Notes under the pieces: model-generated
Told to the model about the DNA's origin: nothing
Databases searched by the model: none
The model's input: the letters and a program-made list of their open reading frames with translations, nothing else
Position numbers and translations under genes: made by a program
Source of the DNA: Meghimatium bilineatum
Lineage: Eukaryota; Mollusca; Gastropoda; Stylommatophora; Philomycidae
Length of the DNA stretch: 64,000 bases
Assembly: GCA_034231615.1 (NCBI GenBank)
Contig: CM067311.1
Location: 11,411,660 to 11,475,659 of the forward strand
Direction: 5' to 3'
Part shown: one piece after another, positions 33,476-44,710 of the stretch
How the letters are laid out: each line of letters begins with the position of its first letter
Position numbering within the stretch: the first letter of the stretch is position 1

Positions 33476-34129
33476 CGCAGAGGATTGACTTAATTGTAAT
33501 TTGTTTACCCTATTTGTGCTCTATCACTAAATTCCAAAGTGAACGGCTTAACCCCTGAGCCAGGGGGATCGCTCCATTTCTGTATTGAATTATAGACGCC
33601 TGTTGTTATTTATTGCACGATTGGTCGTGATCAATTAATTTGTAGGTTAATACTTGTAGTGTGGTACGCACTCTTTATCCGTAGACGTGAGCACAATATG
33701 ATTCTATTGTAGCCTTTTTAATTATCAAGTTGAAATTTTAAACTAGCGATGTTGTTGTTGATTAATGTTATTATTATGGATTATTGTTATTATTATTGAT
33801 GTATATTATAATTATTACCATTTCATTAATAAAAATTGACTTATATTATACATTTATCTTTATAATATATACTTTATGTTATAGTTTTCCTTCTTGTATA
33901 GTTGTTTCTTGTTAGTCACTCGTTACATGACCGTCGTGAAACTGAACACCTCTGTAATTGCTCTGTTGTCTTATTTAGTATGTCCTTCATTACACTGTAC
34001 ATCAATAACTTTAATGAAAAGATTTCTCAGTGTACATTTGTATGTTCATGAACTGTCAATGTTCTATATTGTGACAATGTACCTACGAATTTATCTCCAT
34101 ATTTCAACCCAAGTATATATATTTGTATG

Positions 34130-34166
<37 letters not shown>

Positions 34167-34375
34167 AAAATAATAATAAATACGTATAAACAGGGATAGT
34201 CTCCCATTTGTTCTATATTACAACAGCCTTAGGCAACTGACAGTAAATACATAACAGCTGAAGACTGAAGGAACATACAGGGGACAGGAAATGGATCAAT
34301 TGGAGTGTGCTTTTTGAATGTGTTAATATTTTATTTTTTTGAATCACCTTCAGTTTTTTTTTTTTTTTTAGAATT
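33476..34375. other. AT-rich region with TA run
   Basis: No gene seen. A TA dinucleotide run occupies 34133-34162, and a T-rich tract lies at 34357-34369 just before the satellite. Confidence 0.45.
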
Positions 34376-36057
34376 ATGGATCTTGATAAGGTGAGACTAG
34401 GGTTGAACAATTAGAACAGGAAATATGGTTCTTGATAAGGTGAGACTAGGGTTGAACAATTAGAACAGGAAATATGGTTCTTGATAAGGTGAGACTAGGG
34501 TTGAACAATTAGAACAGGAAATATGGTTCTTGATAAGGTGAGACTAGGGTTGAACAATTAGAACAGGAAATATGGTTCTTGATAAGGTGAGACTAGGGTT
34601 GAACAATTAGAACAGGAAATATGGTTCTTGATAAGGTGAGACTAGGGTTGAACAATTAGAACAGGAAATATGGTTCTTGATAAGGTGAGACTAGGGTTGA
34701 ACAATTAGAACAGGAAATATGGTTCTTGATAAGGTGAGACTAGGGTTGAACAATTAGAACAGGAAATATGGTTCTTGATAAGGTGAGACTAGGGTTGAAC
34801 AATTAGAACAGGAAATATGGTTCTTGATAAGGTGAGACTAGGGTTGAACAATTAGAACAGGAAATATGGTTCTTGATAAGGTGAGACTAGGGTTGAACAA
34901 TTAGAACAGGAAATATGGTTCTTGATAAGGTGAGACTAGGGTTGAACAATTAGAACAGGAAATATGGTTCTTGATAAGGTGAGACTAGGGTTGAACAATT
35001 AGAACAGGAAATATGGTTCTTGATAAGGTGAGACTAGGGTTGAACAATTAGAACAGGAAATATGGTTCTTGATAAGGTGAGACTAGGGTTGAACAATTAG
35101 AACAGGAAATATGGTTCTTGATAAGGTGAGACTAGGGTTGAACAATTAGAACAGGAAATATGGTTCTTGATAAGGTGAGACTAGGGTTGAACAATTAGAA
35201 CAGGAAATATGGTTCTTGATAAGGTGAGACTAGGGTTGAACAATTAGAACAGGAAATATGGTTCTTGATAAGGTGAGACTAGGGTTGAACAATTAGAACA
35301 GGAAATATGGTTCTTGATAAGGTGAGACTAGGGTTGAACAATTAGAACAGGAAATATGGTTCTTGATAAGGTGAGACTAGGGTTGAACAATTAGAACAGG
35401 AAATATGGTTCTTGATAAGGTGAGACTAGGGTTGAACAATTAGAACAGGAAATATGGTTCTTGATAAGGTGAGACTAGGGTTGAACAATTAGAACAGGAA
35501 ATATGGTTCTTGATAAGGTGAGACTAGGGTTGAACAATTAGAACAGGAAATATGGTTCTTGATAAGGTGAGACTAGGGTTGAACAATTAGAACAGGAAAT
35601 ATGGTTCTTGATAAGGTGAGACTAGGGTTGAACAATTAGAACAGGAAATATGGTTCTTGATAAGGTGAGACTAGGGTTGAACAATTAGAACAGGAAATAT
35701 GGTTCTTGATAAGGTGAGACTAGGGTTGAACAATTAGAACAGGAAATATGGTTCTTGATAAGGTGAGACTAGGGTTGAACAATTAGAACAGGAAATATGG
35801 TTCTTGATAAGGTGAGACTAGGGTTGAACAATTAGAACAGGAAATATGGTTCTTGATAAGGTGAGACTAGGGTTGAACAATTAGAACAGGAAATATGGAT
35901 CTTGATAAGGTGAGACTAGGGTTGAACAATTAGAACAGGAAATATGGTTCTTGATAAGGTGAGACTAGGGTTGAACAATTAGAACAGGAAATATGGTTCT
36001 TGATAAGGTGAGACTAGGGTTGAACAATTAGAACAGGAAATATGGTTCTTGATAAGG
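34376..36057 (+). repeat. 49-base satellite, about 34 nearly identical copies
   Basis: Unit ATGGTTCTTGATAAGGTGAG, ACTAGGGTTGAACAATTAGA, ACAGGAAAT. A spacing of exactly 49 was verified at several points. I see almost no variation apart from GGATC for GGTTC in the first copy and near 35897. The homogeneity implies recent amplification or strong conversion. Confidence 0.98.
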
Positions 36058-36620
36058 AATTTCTAAGGTTGAACTACTACAATAAGAAATAAGTATCTTG
36101 GTAGATTGAAACTAGGGTTGAACAACTACAACGGGAAATACCTCCGTTAATCACAGATATCCAACCTTTTACGGCCATCCGCAACAAGAAATAAGTATCC
36201 TGGTAGAGTGATGCTCAGGTTGAACAACTACACCAAGAAATAATTATCTTGGGAGCGTGAAACTAGGGTTGGACAACTGCAACAAGAAATATGCATCGTG
36301 GTAGCGTGACACTAGGGTTGGACAACTGCAGCAAGAAATAAGTATCCTGGTAGCGTGAAACTAGGGTTGGACAACTGCAGCAAGAAATAAGTATCCTGGT
36401 AGCGTGAAATTAGGGTTGGACAACTGCAACAAGAAATATGCATCTTGGTAGCGTGAAACTAGGGTTGGAAAACTGCAGCAAGAAATAAGTATCCTGGTAG
36501 CGTGAAATTAGGGTTGGACAACTGCAACAAGAAATATGCATCTTGGTAGCGTGAAACTAGGGTTGGAAAACTGCAGCAAGAAATAAGTATCCTGGTAGCG
36601 TGAAACTTGGGTTGGACAAT
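36058..36620 (+). repeat. Decayed sister array of the 49-base satellite
   Basis: About eleven diverged copies of a related 49-base unit (AGCGTGAAACTAGGGTTGGA, CAACTGCAGCAAGAAATAAG, TATCCTGGT). The right-hand copies are regular among themselves, while those next to the homogeneous block are most diverged. Confidence 0.92.
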
Positions 36621-36889
36621 TTCTCCTGTCGATTTTCGCATTTTAATTCATCTAGTCATGTCTTGAAGACATCCGGATTTCTTAGAATAACTATATACCG
36701 AAAGACTCCAAATAGTAATGAATATTTTTTTTTTTGCATGGCTGTAAAAAATGCATATTACTGTACTACAAGACTTTTGGAATTGCTAAGGGAGATAAAA
36801 GAAATAAACTATCTTTAAACTGAACAAAAAACACATAATATACTCAAGTAGGGCTGAGGAGATAAACAAAATAAACTATCTTTAAGCTT

Positions 36890-37062
36890 TACCGTATAGG
36901 GTCAGTGACCCAAAGCCATGATGAAGTCGGATGTGTCAGGTCGAAAGGTGCAGATATCGCAGATATGCTGTAAATCATGACACAACGCATTCCGTTCTCC
37001 GGACTACATCCTGTTGATCTGCATGAGTATGAGAACGAACGCAGAAGAAGAAGATGTAATGT
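36890..37062 (+). mobile_element. SINE-b copy
   Basis: TATAGGGTCAGTGACCCAAAG head (GGGTCA-G-TGACCC hairpin), GATGAAGTCGGATGTGTCAG, GCAGATATCGCAG, ACGCATTCCGTTCTCCGGAC and a GAAGAAGAAG tail. Colinear with 41838-42003. Confidence 0.78.
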
Positions 37063-37102
37063 ATGTACACTTGATGGGATCAGGCAAGCAGTTGTTGTTT
37101 GT

Positions 37103-37285
37103 CAAGATATACAAAAATAGGTAGGTGTGTTACCAAAATAAAACATAAAACAACTTAACAACTGTATCTCGTTGTTAAGTTGTTTTATTTTGGTAACACA
37201 CCTACCTATTTTTGTATATCTTGGCATTTTGCCCAGTGTTACCTCAGCCACCTATTTCCTGTTTAGGGTTGTTACCCTACACTGG
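37103..37285 (+). mobile_element. R1 palindrome (head-to-head R1)
   Basis: The left arm 37103-37162 is the reverse complement of the right arm 37171-37222. An 8-base loop separates them, and a single 7-base gap in the right arm (TATGTTT) is the only difference I see. The right arm continues into the normal R1 3' part (GTTTAGGGTTGTTACCCTA). Transcribed in either direction it would form a stem of more than 50 base pairs. Confidence 0.85.
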
Positions 37286-37934
37286 TTGATTTATCCAGTT
37301 GTTGTTTGCTTGTTTGACAACCCCATGAATTACGAACGATTAGTTCTTACTTTCTATGTGCAGTGGGGTGGTTTTTCTGAGCTTTCTTGTATATTGTTGT
37401 TGTTCGTCCATCACAAGTGATGATGACCATTTGTTACATCCACTTTTGAAAATTCAATTTGAGTTATGTCTTTGATTATGAGTTCGTAAATTGCTAATGA
37501 GCCCTATTCGAGCTGTAAATGTACTTGGACAGTTCGGACATGGAAAGACGACCATAGACGGATATTGGTCTATCAGTGACTTTCTAGCTGCTCTCCGCTT
37601 TATTTCAATACCCAGGAGACTTCAGCTTTCGGCATAGTACAATGCTTACTTGAAGGAGCCTTCTACTCAGAGGGGGTCTATAATTGTATAGATGACATGC
37701 TACAAAGTTTCCATAAAACTTGTTTCCATAAAACTCTCAATTAACGGCATGTCATCTACTAAGGTTTTCTGTTGCATGGGTGACTAGTCTAGTTTGTCAT
37801 TGGTGGAACCCACAGACGTAACCGCATGCGCCAGACAAACAGAAAACTAAATACGATGAGATTAATTGTGAAATGTTGACAGCAGCTAAAGATACAATTC
37901 TTTTACATATGCTTGCTATTAGAAATGAGCATTG
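37286..37934. other. Mostly unassigned, with short inverted repeats
   Basis: 37400-37432 is a diverged R6 core. AGATGACATGC (about 37690) and GCATGTCATCT (about 37752) form an 11-base inverted repeat. No gene seen. Confidence 0.4.
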
Positions 37935-38655
37935 GAGGAAAGGAAAACCACACCCACAATGAAACGATGAAGTTATAGCAAAATTACCACAGAAAGGTGA
38001 TCTATCTGACTGTAACAATTGGCAAGGTATTACTTTGTTGTCAGTGCAAGGAAAATTTATATTATTGTATTATGATGTTAGAGAGGGTCAAGGGATTGGT
38101 AGATGAAAATATTAGAGAAGAGCAAGCCGGATTCAGACCAAACCGATCATTGAACAAATATTCATCCATAGAATAATTATTGAAGAATCAGTAGAAATGC
38201 AATCTCAACTTATTATCTGCTTTATTGAATTTTTACAATGAATATCAAGAGACCAATACTCTGGTAAATTCTTGCCAAAACACAGCTTCCCAACTAGATA
38301 TTTAAATGTAATAACGGTTTTATAATACAAATCCAGATGCTGTGTTAAAACAAACGATAGTAAAACTGAATTGTTTTACATAGAAAAGACGCGTAAAACA
38401 AGGCTGCATTATGTCACAATTACTGTTTAGCTTGGCTATAGATTGGGCTATGAAAAACTACGCCCAAAATGAACATCTTGGTATAAAATGGACAGGCGAT
38501 AGCACTCTTAGTGATCTTGATGTTATAGATGACTTGGCGTTATTATGTCCACATCCCGCTAAGCCACTAGATATGTTAAATCGACTTCATCTTGCAGAAC
38601 AAATTGGACTTCAGCACTTCCAAGTCTATGATCATGAATTTTATTAACTGTAATT
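37935..38655 (+). mobile_element. LINE-H polymerase relic
   Basis: WRKGKPH at the left, then PQKGDLSDCNNWQGITLL, EEQAGFRPN, RQGCIMSQLLFSLAIDWAM and LGIKWTGDSTLSDLD follow in order with frameshifts. VIDDLALL occupies the place of the catalytic FADD box, so both aspartates remain but Phe-Ala is lost. A distinct lineage, seen only here. Confidence 0.8.
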
Positions 38656-39200
38656 TTAAAATCACTGTCAATGCAAAAACAGATCAAATAGTTGATAATT
38701 TTTCTTATTTAGGCAAAAAAATTACACAAGCACAGTAAGTGAGAATTCATACCAAAACTGCACTATATAAAACGTTCATTATCCTACCATGACTATGCTT
38801 CCAATTTCAAACGGTGAACACTAGCAATGAGTCCAAAAGAAAACTTGTTACAACAGAAATGACTTGTCTACGTAGAATCCTCGGAGTAGCAATAAGAGAT
38901 AGAATCAAGAACGAAAACATCAGAAGACTAACAAACACAATGCAAATCCTAGTTTACATCAGCGGACAACAGAGTAAGTGGTTTTTTTGCATGCTTCCAT
39001 CAGACATGACCCTTAAAAAAAGCATTACTATACAGACACGATGGATACAAAGCTAGGGGCTGACCTTGCAAACGATAGATTACTAAAATTAATAAAAGAG
39101 TAACAAAAAACATATGTGAAGCACACAAACAATCCATCTCCAAAGAACTCTTCTCTCTGACCCTGAACGGCATAAAGGGGTATACAGGGTAAAGAAAAAA
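38656..39200 (+). mobile_element. LINE-A-like 3' end following LINE-H
   Basis: VDNFSYLGKKITQAQ, then SKRKLVTTEMTCLRRILGV, IRDRIKNENIRRLTN and ISGQQSKW. It may be the true C-terminus of the LINE-H copy or an adjoining insertion. It ends with a stop and an A/G-rich tract (39190-39215). Confidence 0.72.
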
Positions 39201-39239
39201 AAGAAGAAAGAAAAAATGACACAAGAGAGAGATAAAACA

Positions 39240-39800
39240 AACGATATTTTTACATAACTGCGCTGACATCAAGTGCGTTCAACTATCTAACAAACATCTG
39301 GAAATAAAAAGAACAATAAGTAAATATATCAGACTACGACTGTTCAACTCCAATGTAATATCCGTATTAACGTACGGTTGCGAAAGTTGGACAATAACAA
39401 AAGCACTGAAGAAGAAATTATATTAATTCGAAAATAAATGTCTTAGAAAACATAAAAATTTGTTGGGAAAAATTCAAGTAAAACGAGCGAGTAAGAGAAG
39501 GCTCCAAACAACAATATTTTCTACAACAATAAGAAGAAAACGATGGACTTATATCAGACATGTACTTTGAATGAGTGAAAACAGACTGCCACTACAAGCA
39601 TTAAAATGGGTACCAAGTGGCAGAAGTAAACGAGGAAGACCAAACGAGACTCTTCGCATAACAAACACCAAAGAGGGTATGACTATGTTTCTTAACAACA
39701 TGCAAGAATTACACAGAGTAGCATCACACCGCTCGAAATGTGGAGCTATGGTTTCTGTCCTATGCACCGAATTCGGCGCTAACGGAAAGAATAAATAGAA
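39240..39800 (+). mobile_element. LINE-B 3' part
   Basis: SVLTYGCESWTITKAL, degraded FENKCLRK, RRKRWTYIRHVL, ENRLPLQALKWVPSGRSKRG and a final VLCTEFGANGKNK before the stop. Several stops upstream. Confidence 0.82.
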
Positions 39801-39889
39801 GGGAAATAAACAAAACTATTTTTTTGTACTTAGTATACAGGTTGGGATATTGTCCCCTTACATAGAATTCTAATTGGCTTGAGTCCTTC
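39801..39889. other. Spacer
   Basis: Short AT-rich sequence after the LINE-B end. Confidence 0.3.
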
Positions 39890-39995
39890 TAAAATTTATA
39901 TAGATTATTAACAAGATGTAGTCCGAACAACGGAATTCATTGTATCTTGATTTACAGCCGCGCTGCTATATCTGCGCCTTTCAACATTTATCCCA
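39890..39995 (-). mobile_element. SINE-b fragment, reverse
   Basis: In reverse it reads GAAAGGCGCAGATATAGCAG, CTGTAAATCA, ATTCCGTTGTTCGGACTACA; the same order as 36950-37015. Ends are lost. Confidence 0.62.
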
Positions 39996-40840
39996 AAAAC
40001 ATATCTGCCTTCAAATTTACTTTTGCGTCATTTTGTTAATTATTTATTTGGAATAGTTCTGAAATAACCAGTACACATTTTCGTTTCATTTTTGCATATA
40101 ACGCGATGTACGTTGTGCTACATTTTAACTTGAGCTTTGTATGCCTAGCAAATAAGTTTTCTTTGCGTGCCTTTAATTCGTGTTGGTTTCCTTTGCTTGT
40201 GACAGCCTTTTCGAGCCTGCTGCATATCAGATCTTATCTGTGATGGTTTATCTCCCAGTGTTACCTTTTGCAAATCAGAACATAAAACAATTCTCATTGT
40301 AACAGTCTCCGTTGTGGAAACAATAAGGAGGGAGTTGGAATTAGGTCAACTACGTCTATTTCGTACCAGGTGTTCTGCTGCTGGAGATTACACACTGTGT
40401 AATTAGTTAGTCCATTTCCCGCTGTATTGATATATATGGAACCCTTTCTTTTTTTAACAGCTATATTTCGAAATAGGAAAGACTCTACAATAAAGTTGGA
40501 CTAGGACAAGTTCATTTTTATAGGCGGTATATCGTTCGCAAATAATCAAGTTTTAGCTTGAGCACTGATGAAGTGTTTGTGCTCAAAGCAATGTGCACCA
40601 GTAAAAGTTGGGGGTCTTCTGAGAATCAAAAAAGAAACAAAAATGGCGAAGTTTGAACATTACACACAAGGATACCAGATCAGTATTGCTCGTTATATAT
40701 GTAAAGTTAGTAGAATATCCTGTTCAGGAGGATGCAACGATCAACGCAGCATTTTTTGACTAGTTATGTTCTAGGCAATATATTATGTTAAGTAAGCTGT
40801 CTATTTTTTTTAACGGTGTCGATGCTCAGTTATCTGCACC
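39996..40840. other. No feature recognised
   Basis: AT-rich, apparently unique sequence. Short frames (for example 40568-40759) show no domain. Confidence 0.4.
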
Positions 40841-41222
40841 AGGGCTTCAACAAGGTACTTTCTTTCACCCACCGTTCTTTGTACTCCGAACAAGGTACTT
40901 TCACCCACCGTTTTTTGTACTTCGAACAAGGTACTTTCACCCACCGTTTTTTGTACTTCGAACAAGGTACTTTCACCCACCGTTCTTTGTACTCCGAACA
41001 AGGTACTTTCACCCTCCGTTCTTTGTACTCCGAACAAGGTACTTTCACCCACCGTTCTTTGTACTCCGAACAAGGTACTTTCACCCACCGTTCTTTGTAC
41101 TCCGAACAAGGTATTTTCACCCACCGTTCTTTGTACTCCGAACAAGGTATTTTCACCCACCGTTCTTTGTAATCCGAACAAGGTATTTTCACCCACCGTT
41201 CTTTGTACTCCGAACAAGGTAC
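40841..41222 (+). repeat. 36-base minisatellite, about 10 copies
   Basis: Unit GAACAAGGTACTTTCACCCA plus CCGTTCTTTGTACTCC. As 36 is a multiple of 3, four reading frames remain open across it. I do not regard any as a gene. Confidence 0.95.
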
Positions 41223-41599
41223 ATTGGCTCGCTCTGTTTCAGTTCGAGGAAGATACAGAAATATGAATATTATAAGTTCCGTGAAAATATTGCAATAGCG
41301 ATTTTTCCATATATGACAGGTCGTTATACTTTCCTTCAAAGACAGAGATACATTGGAATTACTTGCACTTTGCCTACGCAATACATGATGTGGAAACACC
41401 ATTACAGCAATGATTCTCATCTTAAGCTACATGTCCTCTGCTGGGACCAGAGCATTTTTCAGAGGGTACGATGAAAATATTTGAAATTGGGGTGGGAAGG
41501 AGGGGGGGGGGGCGGAGGTTACATGCACGTCTAGATGGGAACACACAAATGATTTTTGAACAATATTTATTGAGATATATAGTACTAAATCCTGGAGAC
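41223..41599. other. No feature recognised
   Basis: Contains a 13-base G run at about 41502-41514. No coding signal. Confidence 0.35.
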
Positions 41600-41691
41600 A
41601 GTCAACATACCGTTTTATGTTTCAGGGGACCACGGACAACAATAATTATCTCAAATGGGGGCCACTGGTCAAAAATTGTTGAGAACCACTG
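41600..41691 (-). mobile_element. hAT-type transposon end
   Basis: On the minus strand the segment starts CAGTGGTTCTCAAC, continues with CCAGTGGCCCCCATTTGAG and TTGTCCGTGGTCCCC, the typical terminal sequence of Charlie-like hAT elements. The partner terminus and transposase are not found here. Confidence 0.6.
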
Positions 41692-41714
41692 TCCTAGTGA
41701 ATATAAGAGCTTAG

Positions 41715-42003
41715 AACCAGTGGTCGCCCATGTGTTGCCGGGGCCCGAAAGGGGAGGAAAGAATAGCAACACTGTTTACCTTCCATGCATGTCGTAAAAG
41801 GCGACTAAGGAGGTTATGGGATGGAGTTGACTGTCCCATCCCATATAGGGTCAGTGACCCAAAGACATGCTGAAGTCGGATGTGTCAGGCCGAAAGACAC
41901 ATATATCGCAGAAATGCTGTAAACCATCACACAACGCATTCCGTTCTCCGGACTACATCCTACTAATCTGCAGGAGTTTGAGAACGATCGCAGAAGAACA
42001 GGA
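41715..42003 (+). mobile_element. SINE-b, longest copy
   Basis: Adds about 120 bases upstream of the 36890 copy: GGGGCCCGAAAGGGGAGGAA, ATGTCGTAAAAGGCGACTAA and GTTGACTGTCCCATCC, also found reversed at 56300-56440. Then the TATAGGGTCAGTGACCCAAAG hairpin, TGCTGAAGTCGGATGTGTCA, GGCCGAAAG and the common 3' end. TCGG/CCGA can pair inside CTGAAG...AAAG, vaguely hammerhead-like. Confidence 0.72.
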
Positions 42004-42011
42004 GGAAGAAC

Positions 42012-42218
42012 CAGTGGTGGACAAAATACAAGCCGCTGGTCAAATTCAGCCGTCAAACCCTTTTTTACCGGTCCGCCAGGCTGACTAAAAGCAAGTATAA
42101 ACACCGGCACATTACTCAGATGATACAATGTGGTACTTTAAGGAGCTAAAATAAAGTTTGTTGGCTTCATCTCACGTTGAAACTGTTGAAACCAGCCCAA
42201 AAAGAATGCCTACCACCG
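42012..42218. mobile_element. Possible short hAT-like MITE
   Basis: CAGTGGTGGACAAAATACAA then GCCGCTGGTCAAATTCAGCC resembles the start of hAT elements. GCCTACCACCGG at the right end is a rough inverted match. No matching 8-base target duplication is seen, so the right boundary is uncertain. Confidence 0.35.
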
Positions 42219-42489
42219 GATTAAATGATATTGTACAAGATTTTGTAGGTACTAGAATTATTTTTAAGTAACGAGTTATGTGTCAACGAGTGTGTCAGTA
42301 TAACAACGAGCTGTCCCTAGCCTGAGTGTTATCCTACTTGGAGGCACTGAGTCTATTGTCTTTCCCCAGGTGGTAACCTCAATATAGAAGCTTCTTATAG
42401 AAGCTTCATTGCATGTCATCTATACAATCCCGTAGTCGTAACCTTCGATAACAGTTACCATGTTGTTCTTCCGACAGGCCAATGTTGTG

Positions 42490-42715
42490 CTTGAACTAGT
42501 TACGGGCACGGCGTGGGTGTGCGGAACAACAAAGAAACCTATCGCAAGGGCCAGAGTTGTGCCCTGATGTCGACGTCTGTTTCGGCGACATTAAACTCGA
42601 AACACCAATGAGTCGGATGTCTGCTGGAACAGAGGACGGAGCACTTATGGGAATGCCCCACGTGCTGGGAGGCCAGATTCTAATCAAGAATCAATAATCC
42701 CCAAGTGGTTTGTTA
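42490..42715 (+). mobile_element. LINE-R 3' relic
   Basis: Shares RTEHLWECP and the ending CTAATCAAGAATCAA with 49960-50015. GC-richer than its surroundings. No catalytic motif. Confidence 0.45.
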
Positions 42716-42719
42716 TCCA

Positions 42720-43215
42720 CTCTTGCCGTTAAGCGTAGGGGTGATTGGAGTTCGAACTTGCGTTCTGTGTGGCCTTGGCTGTGTTATGACCGTGTTTGTT
42801 CAGGATATCGCTGACGTTTTCTATCCATCTTTTCCATGGTCTTCCTCTGACTTTGTACCCTGATCTCATTTGGTTATATGCTTGTACGGGCAACTTGTGA
42901 TGCATTCTCATAATGTGACCAAATCACTTGACCTGTTGGTTTTCTATGTATACTGTACAAGGTAGTATACTTATTCCTTCCCTGATATCTTCATTTCGTA
43001 ATCTATCGGCGTGATCCCGACAGCTTTCCTCCAGCATTTCATCTCACATGTCACTATCTTTCTGTAATGTGAAGATGAGAGAGACCAGGTTTGGCACTGG
43101 TAACACAGTGTTGGTAGGAATATACTGTAGATCATTTGTCTCTGAACTTCCATCTCGATCTTGGGGTGAAGAAGAAGTGGTGACAGTTGGTATGTTACTG
43201 CATTTGCCTATTGAC
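42720..43215 (-). mobile_element. LINE-A relative, 3' part, reverse
   Basis: Minus strand: TLCYQCQTWSLSSSHYRK, IVTCEMKCWRKAVGI, then after a frameshift MRMHHKLPVQAYNQ, VRGRPWKRWIENVSDILNKH. A diverged subfamily of LINE-A, with the same spacing as 32125-32690. Confidence 0.8.
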
Positions 43216-43464
43216 ATCTCATCCCTATTTCTCTATCGAGGCTTCCATTTTCTGTAAAAATACTATTGCGATATTTGAACTCTGTTACTGTTTTACTCCT
43301 ATATTGTTTATCTGCATTTTAAGTGGGCTCGGTGTTCTGCATATTTTCATACGAGCCTTTTTAAAAACCAAATTAGTTAATTACCAATTTTAATTATTAT
43401 ATATAAATTTTATTTTCATCAAATTTAATGTTTTTTCATGCCATGCTCATCTTCGCTTGCGAAG

Positions 43465-43505
43465 GAGGAACATCATCACCATCATCATCATCATCATCAT
43501 CATCA
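43465..43505 (+). repeat. CAT trinucleotide run
   Basis: About 13 CAT units. The poly-His frame over it is not a gene. Confidence 0.95.
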
Positions 43506-44710
43506 TATTTTCATAGTTTCCATCTTTTGTGTATTGATCTTCATGTTGTATTTTCTACATGTTGCAGAGAGCGAGTACCATACAAATATGAAAGCACTGT
43601 ACAATGAAGCCGGTTTTCTGTACATGGAAACACTGTTAAGTATACACGCACGCACGCCCACCAGCGCACTCACGCTCGCACGCCCACCCGCACATACACA
43701 CACACAGACATCTTAACGAAGCATAGAAACTCTGACCCCCCCCCCCCCCCCCACAAAAAAAAAAAAATCTGTATGAAAAGTAATAACAAAATAATCAACA
43801 ACGCACTAATATTTGGCTAGCATGTCTGTGCTAGTATATAAGTATGTAATGAAAACCACACTCACAACACTTCTACATGAAGTGGAAGTCCGTTGGAAGC
43901 GTATGCCTTAACTGTCAACCAATCTTCCCTTCGGTAATTTAATTTACCCCTCATTCAGTTCGTCTGTGATTCACCGCTATCTTCCCAAGTAGCGCTTCTA
44001 ACACTTTCTAAAAATGTGATTATAATTATGCTTTAAGTGAGGGTATTTATTAAACTACCCTGACAGACTCTCCCTTCTCGTCAAGAAGAATATAGAAGGG
44101 GAAAAATTGATAAAGAAAATACCATAATTCTATCAATGGGCTTTGAATGTATCCTTATTGACAAGTGGTACCTGAGTATGACACGCCTATTGTGGGAGTT
44201 CCAGCCCTGTTATTGACAAGTATAGAAACAGGATTCATTTGTTATAACCCCAGCTGAGACCTGGATTGAGGAACAAAGGCTTGGAGGTACACTCGGGTCT
44301 TATTCTGTTCTAGGCAACCTCACCCGGTGGATATGTTTAAACAGTGATAACAAGAAAATGTTTCTGTTTCGGTATAAAGGGCATTCTTAAATCTCCACCC
44401 CAACATTGTCATTTATTAAATATACTTTCTTTGTGCCCGTGACTGTGTGTACACAGAGAGCAGTTACTTTTCACAAGCTTCACACAAACTTTGAGATTTC
44501 TATATATCTTCTAATCCTTAAGCTCCACATTCGATATTATTTGGTGACTGTTGTTGACTGCTACAGTATTGTAGTCTCCTGACATTGTAGGAATAAAAAA
44601 GTAGAAAAAAAATTTATCTGAAACGATATAGAATTATTTTTTAACAGAACTACACACACAACCTTAATAAAGTAGTATGTTTGGACCAGCATCGATAAGA
44701 AAAATATATA
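43506..44710. other. No gene; homopolymer tracts
   Basis: Contains a CA/CG-rich patch (43650-43710) and a run of about 17 C directly followed by about 13 A (43736-43767). The remainder is AT-rich without recognised repeats. Confidence 0.45.

Noticed and set aside
34376..36057. CRISPR-like array
   Set aside because: Repeats are contiguous without unique spacers and the setting is a eukaryotic genome; it is a satellite.
36058..36620. Interstitial telomere repeats because of CTAGGGTTG
   Set aside because: TAGGGTT occurs once per 49 bases, not as tandem hexamers.
40785..41474. 229-codon frame with a 12-residue repeat, possible repeat protein
   Set aside because: A 36-base tandem array is open in several frames on both strands; flanks have no domain, signal peptide or splice pattern.
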